In this document: positions 20,948-32,300 of the stretch, one piece after another
How positions within the stretch are numbered: position 1 is the stretch's first letter
How the letters are laid out: each line of letters begins with the position of its first letter
Assembly: GCA_003427395.1 (NCBI GenBank)
Contig: BFEA01000923.1
Location: forward strand, 274,673 to 316,393
Source: Chara braunii
Lineage: Eukaryota > Streptophyta > Charophyceae > Charales > Characeae
Direction of reading: 5' to 3'
DNA: 41,721 bases
The notes under the pieces: generated by a model
Databases searched by the model: none
The model's input: the letters and a program-made list of their open reading frames with translations, nothing else
What the model was told of the DNA's origin: nothing
Program-made: the position numbers and the translations under genes

Positions 20948-23440
20948 TGGTCAAAATTGAGAGGAAAGAGAAAGAAAACACATGCACAAGGCCAGTATCA
21001 TAAAAAACCAAAATGACGATTAACATAGCAGTTGATGAATTGACAATACAAGTGAGAAGGAAGCACCCTATACTAGGAAAAGACAAGAATCAAAGTCGCG
21101 ATTTACTTCCAAGTGGAAGATTGGTCAAACTTGGGAAAAAGAGAAAAAAAACATATGCACAAGGCTAGTATGATAAAAAATCAAACTTGTGATTTACATT
21201 GAAGTGAAAGAATGGGAAATTCAAGAGAGATGAAGCACACAACTTCAGATGAAGCAAAGATCAAAGTGACGATTTACACCCAAGTGGAAAATTAAACAAA
21301 ATGTGGAGAGAAAAATAACAAAACACTCACCCAAGGCTAGAGAAGACAAAAACCAAAGTTGCGATTTACATTGATGTGAAAGAATTGACAATCCAAGTGA
21401 GATAGAAACTCATAACACTAGATTAAGCAAAAAAGTTGAAAAAACAAAGTGACAATTTTCACCCAAGTGGAAAATGGAACAAAAAGTGGAAAGAAATATG
21501 ATAAAACACTCACTCAAGGCTGGTGAAGATAAAAATTAAAGTTGCGATTTACATTGAAGTGAAGAAATTGATAGTACAAGAGAGATGTAAGCTCATAATA
21601 TTAGATGAAGCAAAAATCAAAGTGGCGATTTACACCCAAGTGAAAGATGGAACAATATGTGAAGAGAAAGATGACAAAACGGTCACTAAAGGTTAGTAAA
21701 GACAAAAATCAAACTTGCGATTTACATTGAAGTGAAGGAATTAACACTATAAGTGAGATGGAAGCCCACAACACTAGATGAAGCAGAAATCAAAGTGGCG
21801 ATTCACATCCAAGTGGAAGATGGAACAAAATGTGGAGAGAAAAATAACAAAACACTTACCAAAGGCTAGTGAAGGCAAAAATCAAAATTGCGATGTACAT
21901 TGAAGTGAAGGAATGAACAATATATATGAGATGGAAGCTCATAACACTAGATGAAGCGATAATCAAAATGGCGATTCACACCCAAGTGGAAGATGAAACG
22001 AAATGAATAAAAAAAAATCACAAAACATTCACCCAAGGCTAGTGAAGACAAAAAGCAATGTTGCGATTTACATTGAAGTGAAGAAATTGACAATACAAGT
22101 GAGATGGAAGCTCAGAACACTAGATGAAGCAATAATCAACGTGACAATTTACACCATAATGGAAGATGGAACAAAATGTGGAGAGAAAAATGACAAACAC
22201 TCACCCAAGGCTAGTGAAGACAGAAATCAAAGTTGCGATCTACATTGAAGTGAAGGAAGGGGTAATACAAGTGAGATGGCAGCCCACACACTAGATGAAG
22301 CAATAATCAAATGGTGGTTTACACCCAAGTGGAAGATGGAATAAAATGTAGAGAGAAAAATGACAAAATACTCACCCAAGGCTAGTGGAGACAAAAATTA
22401 AAGTTGCGATCTGCATTGAAGTGAAGGAATTAATAATACAAGTGCGAGGACAACTCACACACTAGATGAAGCAAGAATCAAAGTGGCAATTTACACCCAA
22501 GTGGAAGATGAAACAAAATGTGGAGAGAAAGATCACAAAACACTCACTCAAGGTTAGTAAAGTTAAAAACCAAAGTTGTGATTTATATTGCAGTGAAGGA
22601 ATGAACAATGCAAGTGAGGTGAAAGCCCACAACACTAGATAAAGCAAGAATCGAAGTGAGGATTTACACCAAAGTGAAAAATGAAACAGAATGTGGAGAG
22701 AAAGATGACAAAACACTCACCCAACGCTAGCAAAGACAACAACCGAAGTTGTGATTTACATTGAAGTGAAGGAATAAACAATGCAATTGAGATGAAAGTC
22801 TATATGAAAAATGACGATTTACACCCAAGTGGAAGACGGAACAAATGTGGAGAGAAGATGGCAAAACACTCACCCAAGGCTAATGCAGACAAAAACCGAA
22901 GTTGCGATTTACATTGAAATGAAAGAATAAACAATACAAGGGAGATGAAAAGTCATAACACTAAATGAAGTAAGAGTCAAAGTAACGATTTATATCCAAG
23001 TGGAAAATGGTACAAAATGTGGAGAGAAAAATGTCAAAACACTCACCCAAGGCTAATGAAAATAAAAACCAAAGTTGTGATTTATATTGAACTGAAGAAA
23101 TAGACAATACAAGTGAGATGAAAGTTCATAACACTAGACGAAGAAATAATCAAACTGATGATTTACACCCAAGTGGAAGATGAAACAAAATGTGGAGAGA
23201 AAGATGACAAAACACTCACCCAAGTCTAGGGAAGACAAAAACCAAAGTTGCGGTTTACATTGAAGTGAAGGAATGGACAATACAAGTGAGATGGAAACTC
23301 ATAATCCTAGATGAAGCAAAAATCCAAGTGGTGATTTACACGTAAGTGGAGAATGAAATAAAATATGGAAAGAAAGATAATAAAATACTCACCCAAGGCT
23401 AGTGGAGACAAAAATCAAAGTTGTGATTTACATTTAAGTG
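20948..23440. repeat. Satellite array, about 15 units of ~173 bp, dimeric
   Basis: The marker CCCAAGGCTAGTGAAG or a variant recurs near 20979, 21161, 21331, 21513, 21686, 21861, 22034, 22204, 22377, 22549, 22720, 22874, 23047, 23219 and 23393, mostly 170-175 bp apart. Each unit holds two related halves. One has AAGTTGCGATTTACATTGAA and the other AAGTGGCGATTTACACCCAA, and both later have an ACACT...CTAG...GAAG block. Units are visibly diverged, so the array is not freshly amplified. The plus strand is strongly purine-rich. No gene. Confidence 0.92.
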
Positions 23441-23499
23441 AGGGGATGGACAAGATTCAGGCAACCTCTAGTGGAGGAGCTACTAACCACTTTGGATGC

Positions 23500-23740
23500 T
23501 AGTTATGAAGAGGAGAGAGAAAGGGTAGGAAAAAAAAAGGGGCGGAAGTAAAAAGGAGAGTAGAAAGAAGGAAGGAAAATTAGTGGAAAAGAGAAAACTA
23601 GAGGATGAAGGAGAAGAGGGGGAGGAGAAGGAAGAAAATAGAGGAAGGATAAGAAAAAGAAAAACGAGGAGGATAATAATAATAATAATAATAATAATAA
23701 GAAGAAGAAGAAGAAGAGGAAGGGGAAAGTGATGAAGAAC
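23500..23740. repeat. Purine-rich low-complexity block with (AAT)n and (AAG)n
   Basis: Almost pure A/G on the plus strand, with AAT triplets near 23670-23700 running into AAG triplets. Open frames across it on either strand are composition artefacts. Confidence 0.9.
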
Positions 23741-25813
23741 GGGAGCACCTTTTCCTTTTCCTACTCACTTGCCTTGAGATGTCAACCTTGATGAAACTCT
23801 CTCTTCCTTGGACACGTGTCGTCTAGCTACAACTTCCTTCTCCTTGAAACCTTCATTATTTTCCTTTCCTCGGTCTCTCTCTGACTATGACAAGATCCTG
23901 TCACTAAGGTTATGAAGTCCTCCGCCCTAGGAGGGGGGCTCCTACTAACCTTTCTCTCTTCCTTAGAGTCTGAGGGCTATAACGGATCACTCCCCTAGGC
24001 CAGCACCACCTCTACTAACCTAAGTAGCTTTCCTTACTAGCCTAGAGTCTCGCTCAAGCTTCCAAACTGACAAGAGTTCCCCCCCTCTTACTCTGGTTGA
24101 GTGTAGTGCTCTTTTGAGCTCATGTGGTCAGCATGTACTTGCCTCATGCAAATGTGACTGTGGCGGGCTGCTCCCCCAACTTAAATAGGTTGGGCACAAC
24201 ACTTCGGTAAACCCATGGGCCTCTCCATGTGCTTCATGGTGAACCGAGGTACCACCAAGGCCCTCCCTCACTAGTAGGTCTCTCCGGTAGTACCTGGTCT
24301 CTTTTTGGCCAAGTACATGCAGTCTGAGTGGTTGGTACCAACTCGGACTGCCCCTACAGCCTCCTCATGCCTGTTTTCATTTTCAGATGTTGCCCTTTAG
24401 ATCCAAATAATCAAGGGGTTACCTTACTCGAAAGAAAAAAGAACTTACGAATTTTTTTCTTGATTTTCTCTAGTCGTACCTCTTTTGTGTAGGCCGAGGT
24501 CTTCTTATGCCTCAATTCATTTTCTCCCTTAGATCTATCAGAGATCGAAGATTAGGAATAATCTAAGTTACTTACGAGTGCCTCATGCTGCAGATTTGAG
24601 CCCTATGGTACACCTTTTTAATTTTTGGTGCATCTGGCCTCTGTTTTTGACCAAATGAAGTATTTCGTCTTTTATTTTCTTTTGCTTCTTTCCATTTTTG
24701 ATTGTCAACTCATTCCGAAGTTGACCGTTTGAGTTGGCCCCACAAAAAACGGCCATATTATTTCCTCCATGAGATCTGGTCTTAGATCTATGGCCTAAAA
24801 GAAAACGACCAACTCCTTTTTGCTTTTTCTCTCATTTTCACATTTTTAATTCAGATTTTGTCGAGATAATGCCCCAAGGGCCTTATCTATTCGTTCCGGA
24901 TTTGCTCTCACTAAATCCGGAGTGATGAGGTCACAGTAGGGACTTGTCAGTCCCTCCTGTGTCAGTCCCAACTGACCAACTCATTTCCCTCCACCTTTTT
25001 CTCCACCTTTGTCTCATTCTCCCTCTTTTTTCTCTCATTTTTCTTTTTTTTTCTTTTATTTCTTATGTGATAAGTGTCGAGTAGTCGTTGAGACTATCTT
25101 GATCTAGATCTGGATCTAGATCAAGCTGTTGTTCGTTATTTCTCGGAGCACAATAATGAGACATATACAGTCATGGAGGTTCCACTTTGGCTCCGTTAGT
25201 CTCAAATTTTTTCCCCCTTGCTCCGATTTTTCCTTGGCAGCCTATTTTCAACATAGAGTCACTTAAAACTGTATTTTCTCTTGTTAGGCTAGTCCGAGAT
25301 ATCTCGGATTACAAGGTAGGCCTTCTTGCTTTGTTTCTTCCTTTCTTTCTTCCCGAATTCCTCTCACTTTAGTCCTACTAGTGCTTTCACTAGTAGTTGT
25401 TAATATTTTTCATCGCTAGATTTGAATATTGACGGTGTGACTTGCTTTGTTTGCCCATCCCTTATGTCGGCCCGTAGTTCTCTTAGGACAGCTCAACTCC
25501 TCACCACTCATCTCACACTAGTCCCGTTTTCTAGTTTCGTCGGTAGTCTCGCTGACACATGTCCCAATTTTTTACTATTTTTATTTGGGTTCATCTAGTC
25601 CTCTCCACTGCTTCTCATAACGTCTTATTTTTATTTGGGACTTCATAGTCCCCGACAGTCTCAATCTCCCTTCTAAATGTTCCCCAGGTGTGCCTAATAT
25701 TATTGTTCACTAGATCTTCATCTCATAGTTGTCACTTACCGCCTCCACTTGCCCAATGCTTGAGACACTTCTTTCTAGTGCCTTGAGCGTGCCAAAGCTC
25801 ATTTTCCTTGATC
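23741..25813. other. Pyrimidine-rich noncoding DNA with strong hairpins
   Basis: No convincing ORF. Perfect inverted repeats include 24896-24920 (CCGGATTT...AAATCCGG), 25098-25125 (13-bp arms CTTGATCTAGATC and its complement, 2-nt spacer), and a 16-bp palindrome TCCGAGATATCTCGGA near 25293-25308. ACTAGTG...CACTAGT lies near 25378-25395. In density this resembles the interior of the 9.85-kb insertion. Confidence 0.65.
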
Positions 25814-25821
25814 CTTGGCAC

Positions 25822-26832
25822 TAGGGTTGTCGAGCCCCGGCCACGAGGCCCTGGCGGGGGTCCGGGGGTGGGCACCCCCAACCCAGGCTCCAGACCTCCC
25901 TCCCCCCCCCCGAAAAAAAAAATAAAAAAGTAAAAAAAGATAAATAATAGTGGGGGGGTGCGCAGCGAGAGCGTGCACCCCGTGGGCTAAACCCAAAAAA
26001 TGGGGTTTTGTGCCCCATCCCGGACCCGTCCCAGGGCCACACCCACCACTGGGCGGACCNNNNNNNNNNNNNNNNNNNNNNNNNNNNNNNNNNNNNNNNN
26101 NNNNNNNNNNNNNNNNNNNNNNNNNNNNNNNNNNNNNNNNNNNNNNNNNNNNNNNNNNNNNNNNNNNNNNNNNNNNNNNNNNNNNNNNNNNNNNNNNNNN
26201 NNNNNNNNNNNNNNNNNNNNNNNNNNNNNNNNNNNNNNNNNNNNNNNNNNNNNNNNNNNNNNNNNNNNNNNNNNNNNNNNNNNNNNNNNNNNNNNNNNNN
26301 NNNNNNNNNNNNNNNNNNNNNNNNNNNNNNNNNNNNNNNNNNNNNNNNNNNNNNNNNNNNNNNNNNNNNNNNNNNNNNNNNNNNNNNNNNNNNNNNNNNN
26401 NNNNNNNNNNNNNNNNNNNNNNNNNNNNNNNNNNNNNNNNNNNNNNNNNNNNNNNNNNNNNNNNNNNNNNNNNNNNNNNNNNNNNNNNNNNNNNNNNNNN
26501 NNNNNNNNNNNNNNNNNNNNNNNNNNNNNNNNNNNNNNNNNNNNNNNNNNNNNNNNNNNNNNNNNNNNNNNNNNNNNNNNNNNNNNNNNNNNNNNNNNNN
26601 NNNNNNNNNNNNNNNNNNNNNNNNNNNNNNNNNNNNNNNNNNNNNNNNNNNNNNNNNNNNNNNNNNNNNNNNNNNNNNNNNNNNNNNNNNNNNNNNNNNN
26701 NNNNNNNNNNNNNNNGGGGCAGTGGCAGGGTTGTTTTAGAGGGGGCGGGGGGCGGGTAGCCCCGCGCCGGGGATCTGGGGATGAAACCCCTACCCTGGCT
26801 CAGGCCCCAGGGATCCCCGCGTGACAATGCTG
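25822..26832. mobile_element. hAT-like non-autonomous element, GC-rich, with a gap inside
   Basis: Flanked by the 8-bp direct repeat CTTGGCAC at 25814-25821 and 26833-26840. The ends read TAGGGTTGTCGAG and, complemented, CAGCATTGTCACG, sharing AG..TTGTC; hAT ends typically begin C/TAG. Length is 1011 positions including the N run. Sequenced parts are GC-rich with G/C runs, and no transposase is visible. The duplication length and end bases are seen; membership of hAT is inferred. Confidence 0.65.
26060..26715. other. Assembly gap (N)
   Basis: 656 unspecified bases inside the GC-rich hAT-like element. Long open frames across it are meaningless. Confidence 1.
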
Positions 26833-26840
26833 CTTGGCAC

Positions 26841-28291
26841 CCCCATGCAGTCCGTTAATTTTCGGAATGCAATGCTGATAATTTTCCTAGTCTCATTGCC
26901 CTCATACTTGCCCCAAATTAAAACAAATTGGAGCAACAAATTTCCAAGTGCATCTAGGATGAATATTGTCTTCGGATGTACTTGAAACATGTGTTTTCCT
27001 CCCCTCCTGCAATCCGTTGTATCTCGGTTGCAAGAGGTCTTGATTTTCTCTGATTTTCTTGAGAAAATCGAAAGAAAATCAAGATACTTTGTGATTGATT
27101 CACCCTAGGATGAATCTGGTCATAAATATATCTCCAAAGTAATCGTTTTTAGCATTAGTGGTACCTTTTCCTTAAGTCTTTTTTTTCTCTTTTCTTTTCC
27201 CCCACAAGATTTGGACAGAGTCCCTACTGACACGAACTCACTCTCTCCTTCTCCTTTTTTTTTCCCTCATTCTCCCTTGAAAGTCGAAATGAACTTGGTA
27301 TGAAGGTCATCCAAGCGCACTAAGATAAAGGAGATGATGAGAGGGTAAAAAAAAAAATGGAGTGAATAAGGAGGCGAAGAAAGGATCGAGTACGTATCAG
27401 ACATTGTCTTTGTCAAGTGGGGAGTTTGGCTGACAACATGTGTTTTGCCTTTGGACTGAGAGTGTATTGAGAGGAAGAAGGCACACACCTGGTCTCGATG
27501 ATGATCCACAAGAACGGTGCGTGCATATTCTTTAGTTGTGGCTGCTAACGGCAACGGGTCGCATCGTCACGACCACAGTTGTACAAATAGCCTATCGATT
27601 TCTTAATGTTTGAAACTCACTTATATTATGTCGTTGTCAAGTGGGGAGGTTGGCTGGGGCAACACCCCTGTTAGAAGATAACGCCAGTGTCCTAGGATGA
27701 GCTCAATCGGAGCAAAAATCTCATATGAAGAAAAAAAGGGTGAGAACTTTGTAGCTTTGGTTTCCAATACCAATCCGGTTGGTGAGGTCAATATTTGGGC
27801 ATACTTCGTTTGCTACTGCATGAACGACATTTGCATGTACTTCGATTACTGTTGCTGAAGTCTGGGGTTGGTGGTGTTGCTCGAAGACCAGTCCTGCTAT
27901 GAGAGAAGAGTAGTTTCGTGGTGAGGCTATCATTGTTGATGCTAAGAGTTGCTGCAGACAACTGCTATACGATGTTGCTGATTGCATGTGACTGAGCATT
28001 GTCGGGCATTGTTGCGCGTACAATGCTTCACGGTGCCCTTCATTGACGCCCATTGAGCGTACATCGAGCGTCTGCTGAGTATCGTCGTGTTTTGCTGTGT
28101 TTTTATAAGTTTGTTCCTCGACGACGCTATAGTGCATTGCTATAGTGCACTGTTGTTGTATGTTGATGTTGTTGCATAAGAGGAGGTGATCATGCTCTGT
28201 AAGGGAGTCATTGTTACAACTTGGAGGTCCTTTAGGAGGCCGTTCACTTTGCGTCTGGCGGCATTTTGGTCAGATTACTGCACTTTTCTGA
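26841..28291. other. Noncoding stretch, no gene seen
   Basis: Contains short repeats such as the paired GCTATAGTGCA near 28126 and 28140. A 138-codon minus frame at 27721-28137 has no recognisable domain and is crossed by these repeats, so it is probably chance. Confidence 0.55.
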
Positions 28292-28523
28292 CCACCATTG
28301 CGGGGTTATCGGACGCATGAAGGTAACGAGGCCCTCTCATGTGAGTTGAGTTTGCCACTTCTCGTATCTCGAGCATCTGAAACCCCTTTATCTGTCCTTC
28401 TTACTCTAAGTCTAATCTGTGTTCGGAGAGAAAGGCGGCAGGCAGGATTGCAACCCGTAGGACCAAAACAAGACCTTATGGGAGGTCTGTCAGAACTTAG
28501 GAAGAGTTTTGGAGGCAGGGAAC
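28292..28523 (+). repeat. Head module, copy 2
   Basis: Matches copy 1 (14485-14741) block by block: CCACCATTGCGGGG, GAGGCCCTCTC, GAGAGAAAGGCGGCA, GATTGCAACCCGTA, TATGGGAGG and GGCAGGGAAC, in the same order and at similar spacing, with heavy divergence between blocks. Confidence 0.75.
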
Positions 28524-28780
28524 AAACATGTACACCTCCTTTGCCCTATGTGAACCCGTTAATCTCTCTACGTTGACTGCTATGTGTGTGTGCATCCCTG
28601 TGGTTGTGTTTTTTTTATTTTGAACATAATTCAAATTAAGTAAATAAAATGCATATTTGGAATTAATTTATCTTACTGCATGAGACTCAGATAAAAAAGG
28701 GATGAATTGGGGAAAGGTGAGAGAAAAACAGTTTTGCTTGCGGTGATTGAGTTTCCTTTCTGTATTTCTATTTTTTTTGC

Positions 28781-29960
28781 AACTAGACAATGTGACTTCG
28801 GTCAGGTTTATTTGCTGTAATATTTGTTGATTCATCTTGTTCACAGCCAAGCAATGTGGTTTTTGTCAGGTTTGGTTGTTCTATTATTTTGTTTTCTTGA
28901 CAGTCAGACAATATGGCATCGGCCAGGTCTGATTGTCGTACCTCTATAAGTTGTTATTCACAATGCGACTTCGGTTTGGCCTAGCTGACTATGTTATGTC
29001 GTTCTGTTCTTTACCCCAATCAGACAATGTGGTTTTTGTCAGGGCTGGTTGTTGTTCTTGTAGTGATTTGTTTGTTGAAAGGGTTTAAAAGTTGGGTAAT
29101 GTGGCTTCGGTCTGATCCAACTACTTGTTTTTTCGGAGGGAGGTTTGAACTGATGACTAAGCAATGTAGCTCTAATTTGACTCAGTGTGAAGTCGTGCAC
29201 ATAACAGAAAACCTGAGAACTGCGTAGCATCGCGCTTGGGCTCGGTGACCGAACCCGAACGCTCGGTACCGAGCCCGAACGTGACCCAAAATAGACCGAG
29301 CCCGAACATTTTTATTTTTTTATTTATTTTTTATATATATAGGGGTTGGGGGACCCTGGGGGGCATCGCTCATGACTCCTAAACATACACACACACACCC
29401 CATACACACGCACCCCCAAACATCTCACAAACACCCCACATACACCCCACACACCACACACACATGAGAACGCGCTCGACAACCCTCTAATTTGTGCTCG
29501 GCCGAACATGTTCGGTTCGCGCTCGGCCGAGCACCCGAACACGTTCGACTGCTCGGTAGGGCGCCGAACATGTTCGGTGTGCTACACAACCTGAGAATAT
29601 GATTATATATATGTATATATGTATTATACTATTTAAACAAGCTAGTCAGATAACGTGGTTTCGGTTTGATCTGACTATAGTTAATCATGAAAGGAGAAAA
29701 TAATACTTAATTAAAAATATAATGAGTGTAACCCAAGGCGGACTGAGCAATGTGGCTTCGATTTGGGTCAGTCTTAAGTCTTCAAAAGATTAAAGGTTTC
29801 ATAAAAATATTATATCTTGGATATTAAACACTTGGCAGTGCTAGACAATGTAGTCCCACTTTGGTTTAGTTAACTTCCCGATGAAGAAAAAAATAGTTGT
29901 GCCATTTGTTTGTGTATGCAAAAACAAGGGTTAAGCAATGCGGCTTCGGTTTGGCTTAAC
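28781..29960 (+). repeat. Array 2: about 11 hairpins with UUCG-type inner loops
   Basis: The core CAATGTGGCTTCGGTTTGG recurs with a unit-specific outer stem. Examples: TAGTCAGAT/ATCTGACTA (29643-29677), AGTTGG/CCAACT (29090-29122), GTTAAGC/GCTTAAC (29930-29960), AGTCAGAC/GTCTGATT near 28902-28937. Inner stems vary and still pair: GAC-TTCG-GTC, GGC-TTCG-GTC, GGC-ATCG-GCC. The cUUCGg tetraloop is an unusually stable RNA loop. Outer G-U pairs again require plus-strand RNA. The array is interrupted by a small transposon at 29220-29587. Confidence 0.85.
29220..29587. mobile_element. 368-bp MITE-like insertion with 10-bp target duplication
   Basis: AACCTGAGAA flanks it at 29210-29219 and 29588-29597. 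The termini are CTGCGTAGCA and, complemented, GTGTAGCACA, sharing GTAGCA. The ends are rich in CCGAAC/GTTCGG palindromes; the middle has TATA and CA-rich low complexity. A duplication of 8-10 bp is in the hAT/Mutator range; the superfamily is not decided. Confidence 0.8.
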
Positions 29961-30244
29961 GTTCTTATGTTGTATGTAAGAAAGAGTATTGGGGTTTATC
30001 AAGTCCAAAGTAGATCACAAATTATTTTATAAGAAGAATAGCTTGGGGTTCTTGCATGTGGTTGAGTGTGTGAGCTCTACTTGTTCAAAGCCTTAGCTTT
30101 GATAGGTAGTTGTTTTCGATCCTCTTTACGTGTTGGAGCTATGAAATTTTGTTCAACTTCTGCATTTTCTAAGCTAAGTTTATTTTTCATACTTAGTTTA
30201 ATTTCAACATTTTCTGGTATAAGTTTATTTTCTCGTACTTGGCT

Positions 30245-30305
30245 TTGTATAAATCTCGGAGAGGCACTTTCGCTAAGAAAAGTGCTGCCAAAATTTATGC
30301 AAATC
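30245..30305 (+). repeat. Tail module, copy 2
   Basis: Contains TATAAATCT, TTCGCTA, AGTGCTGCC, AAATTTATG and CAAATC in the same order as 16549-16611. GTATAAAT can pair with ATTTATGC across the unit, closing a hairpin. Confidence 0.7.
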
Positions 30306-30479
30306 CAACTTGGCACAGACCCTTCCCCTCACCCCTGTTCCCACAGAGGCATCCAGTTCCCACCCAAAGTATGGCTCTGCCAACCCTTTACTCTGCCCCC
30401 ACTAGGATGTTATGTCATCGTTGACATCTCCCCCAGCCCCAATTGAGCTCCTTCCATCTCATTGGTACACGCGACCACA

Positions 30480-30892
30480 TAGCCCATAGAACAAACCTCC
30501 TTCCAAGGGTGTACAAGTTTTGTGAGAATTCATCAATGGCCTCTGGAAACCAAGATTCCAAAAGAAGAGTCTTCCAGTCCCATGGCCACCAGGTCACAGT
30601 TCTCACGTGAGACCAAATATGACCCCACCATCTTCAAAGCCAAACAGCCCCAGGGAAAATCCGACTTACAAAACTTACACCAGGGGAACACCACCCCTCT
30701 TTGCTCCAATGAAGTCCTGTCTATTAGGGTGCTCCTTCAAATGGTTGAAGAAAAAAACCTGGGTATAGATGGCTTCCCTAAGGAATTTTGGGAGGTGATG
30801 TGCTCCGCCTTCTCGCCCTACCTTCTGTGGTTCTATAAGGCAGTATGGGACACTGGGCAGATGGGGGAGATGGTGGGAGGAGGGCTAAAAGG
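30480..30892 (+). pseudogene. LINE reverse transcriptase fragment (RT N-terminal region)
   Basis: Open from about 30522. VLLQMVEEKNLGIDGFPKEF corresponds to the non-LTR RT segment usually read K-(A)PG-x-DGF...F, followed by SPYLLWFYKAVWDTGQM. The frame ends at a junction near 30892, before the catalytic FADD region, which is absent. Non-LTR RT copies LINE RNA at the nicked target. It meets LINE C-terminal sequence in the opposite orientation, so the locus is rearranged. Confidence 0.72.
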
Positions 30893-31085
30893 GCATAAAA
30901 TGAACATGCGGTTTTGAGGAGGCACTGCAGAACGATATGCTCAATTGTCTTTGCTCTTTTCTACACAGGGTAGGCATGTAGGAACGTTTGGCACCAAGGG
31001 AGAGGCCGACCTTGCTGTTTGATGCATGTGTGATTGATGAGCCAGTGGTTAGTTGAGAGAGAGCCGTGAGCAATCTTCTTCTTCT

Positions 31086-31117
<32 letters not shown>

Positions 31118-32300
31118 TGTTGTTGTTGTTAAGACTCTCCAGGCCTTACTAAGAGGGGTGGTAGCCAGTATAAGGATGTAATCTTTTCAGGCTTGTGTTT
31201 AGTCTCCTGAAACCAGCAAGTGGGTTTGAGGAGGTGGCGGTCGATGCTGAGGTGTTTTTGCCACTGGTAGTTCACTATGTCCCACAAACCATTCCACTGG
31301 GTTGAAGGGCAAGTCTGAAATCGGGGTGACGGGTTGAAAAGTCCATCTTTCTAGTCCTTCCCATAGCATTCTGACTTGGTGGAGCCACGACTTATCAATC
31401 CACTCAAAGGGACTGCTTCCGCCCACCAGCTGCCCCTCTTCCCGAGGGCATAATTATCGACCAGCACGTCATCTGGCCGTACCTTGTGGATCAGCCCCAC
31501 CTGGGTTGGTCCTCCCTCTGCGCAACCCAATTCCATTCCTGTGATGTCTGGCCTTTGCCCGAAATAAGAAGCCAGGCAAGGGGGAGGGCTTCTATGATCT
31601 CCTCCAAGGCCGGTTCAATATGATGGCAGTAGTGCAGCCTGCCTCTCAACTGCTTCAGCGTCTTCCAGTCCTCTGCATCCATATCCCATAGATCCCACAC
31701 CCATAAAACCCCTTGCTTTACCCATCTCTTCCATGGGGGGGCTGAGCTAACACATAACCTGGGTGGGGCTAGTAGCGATCCAGCAGTTACTGAATAGGGG
31801 CTGCCTTACCACATCCTCCCACCTTTCGGGGGCCGCCCAATCTGGCAGAGGGAGCTTCCTCCAGACCTTGAGAAGCCGGAGCCAAAAATCATAAAGAACC
31901 AGGCCGCACCGGAGTTCTGGTTTAGTTCTTGCTGACCCTCGAGCACTGTGCGGGATCCTCGAATATCAGAGTCCATGCCTGTTGTAGGGTTGCCCAGGAT
32001 AGATGGCTCGAATCTTATTCGTGGAGAGTGGCACATGCTGGGAACTGAGCCCAGTGTCCCTTTGTTACAGCAATGTTTTTCAAGGTCACTCTCTGTCCTG
32101 ACAACATTGTAAACCCCGGTCCTTTCTTGGTATGGAAAACACTGATCCTTTCCCCCCATCCTCACTATCCCTGGTCCCCATGAGTTGGTTTAGCTGTGTA
32201 TGAGGAGGAACTGGCTTTGGTATTCTGCAATCAGCTAGGTGATACTGTCTGTTCTGGCGGCCATACAAGGCTGAAGAGGCTGATCTTTCACCATTCTCAA
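30893..32300 (-). pseudogene. LINE C-terminal region with degenerate zinc finger
   Basis: On the minus strand, fragments in several frames give WAAPERWEDVVRQPLFSN (about 31840-31790), a charged linker, then HGSLSTNHWLINHTCIK and a terminal finger-like end (FLHAYPV, stop, KRAKTIEHIVLQC near 30905-30990). This order is typical after the RT domain of plant-type LINEs. Frameshifts and stops are frequent. A 30-50-base T/GTT tract at 31087-31130 breaks the linker. No RT core lies upstream on this strand in the window. Confidence 0.6.
31087..31132. repeat. T-rich tract ending in (GTT)n
   Basis: Two long T runs and four GTT triplets lie inside the LINE C-terminal coding remnant. The coding sequence continues on both sides, so the tract grew or was inserted after decay began. 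Confidence 0.8.

Noticed and set aside
23503-23748. Phe/Leu/Ser-rich minus-strand ORF
   Set aside because: It is the complement of an A/G low-complexity tract.
25799-26827. Very long open frames on both strands
   Set aside because: They run through the N gap and have no real sequence in the middle.
27721-28137. 138-codon minus-strand ORF
   Set aside because: No recognisable domain, and the DNA underneath contains short repeats and hairpins. Likely chance.
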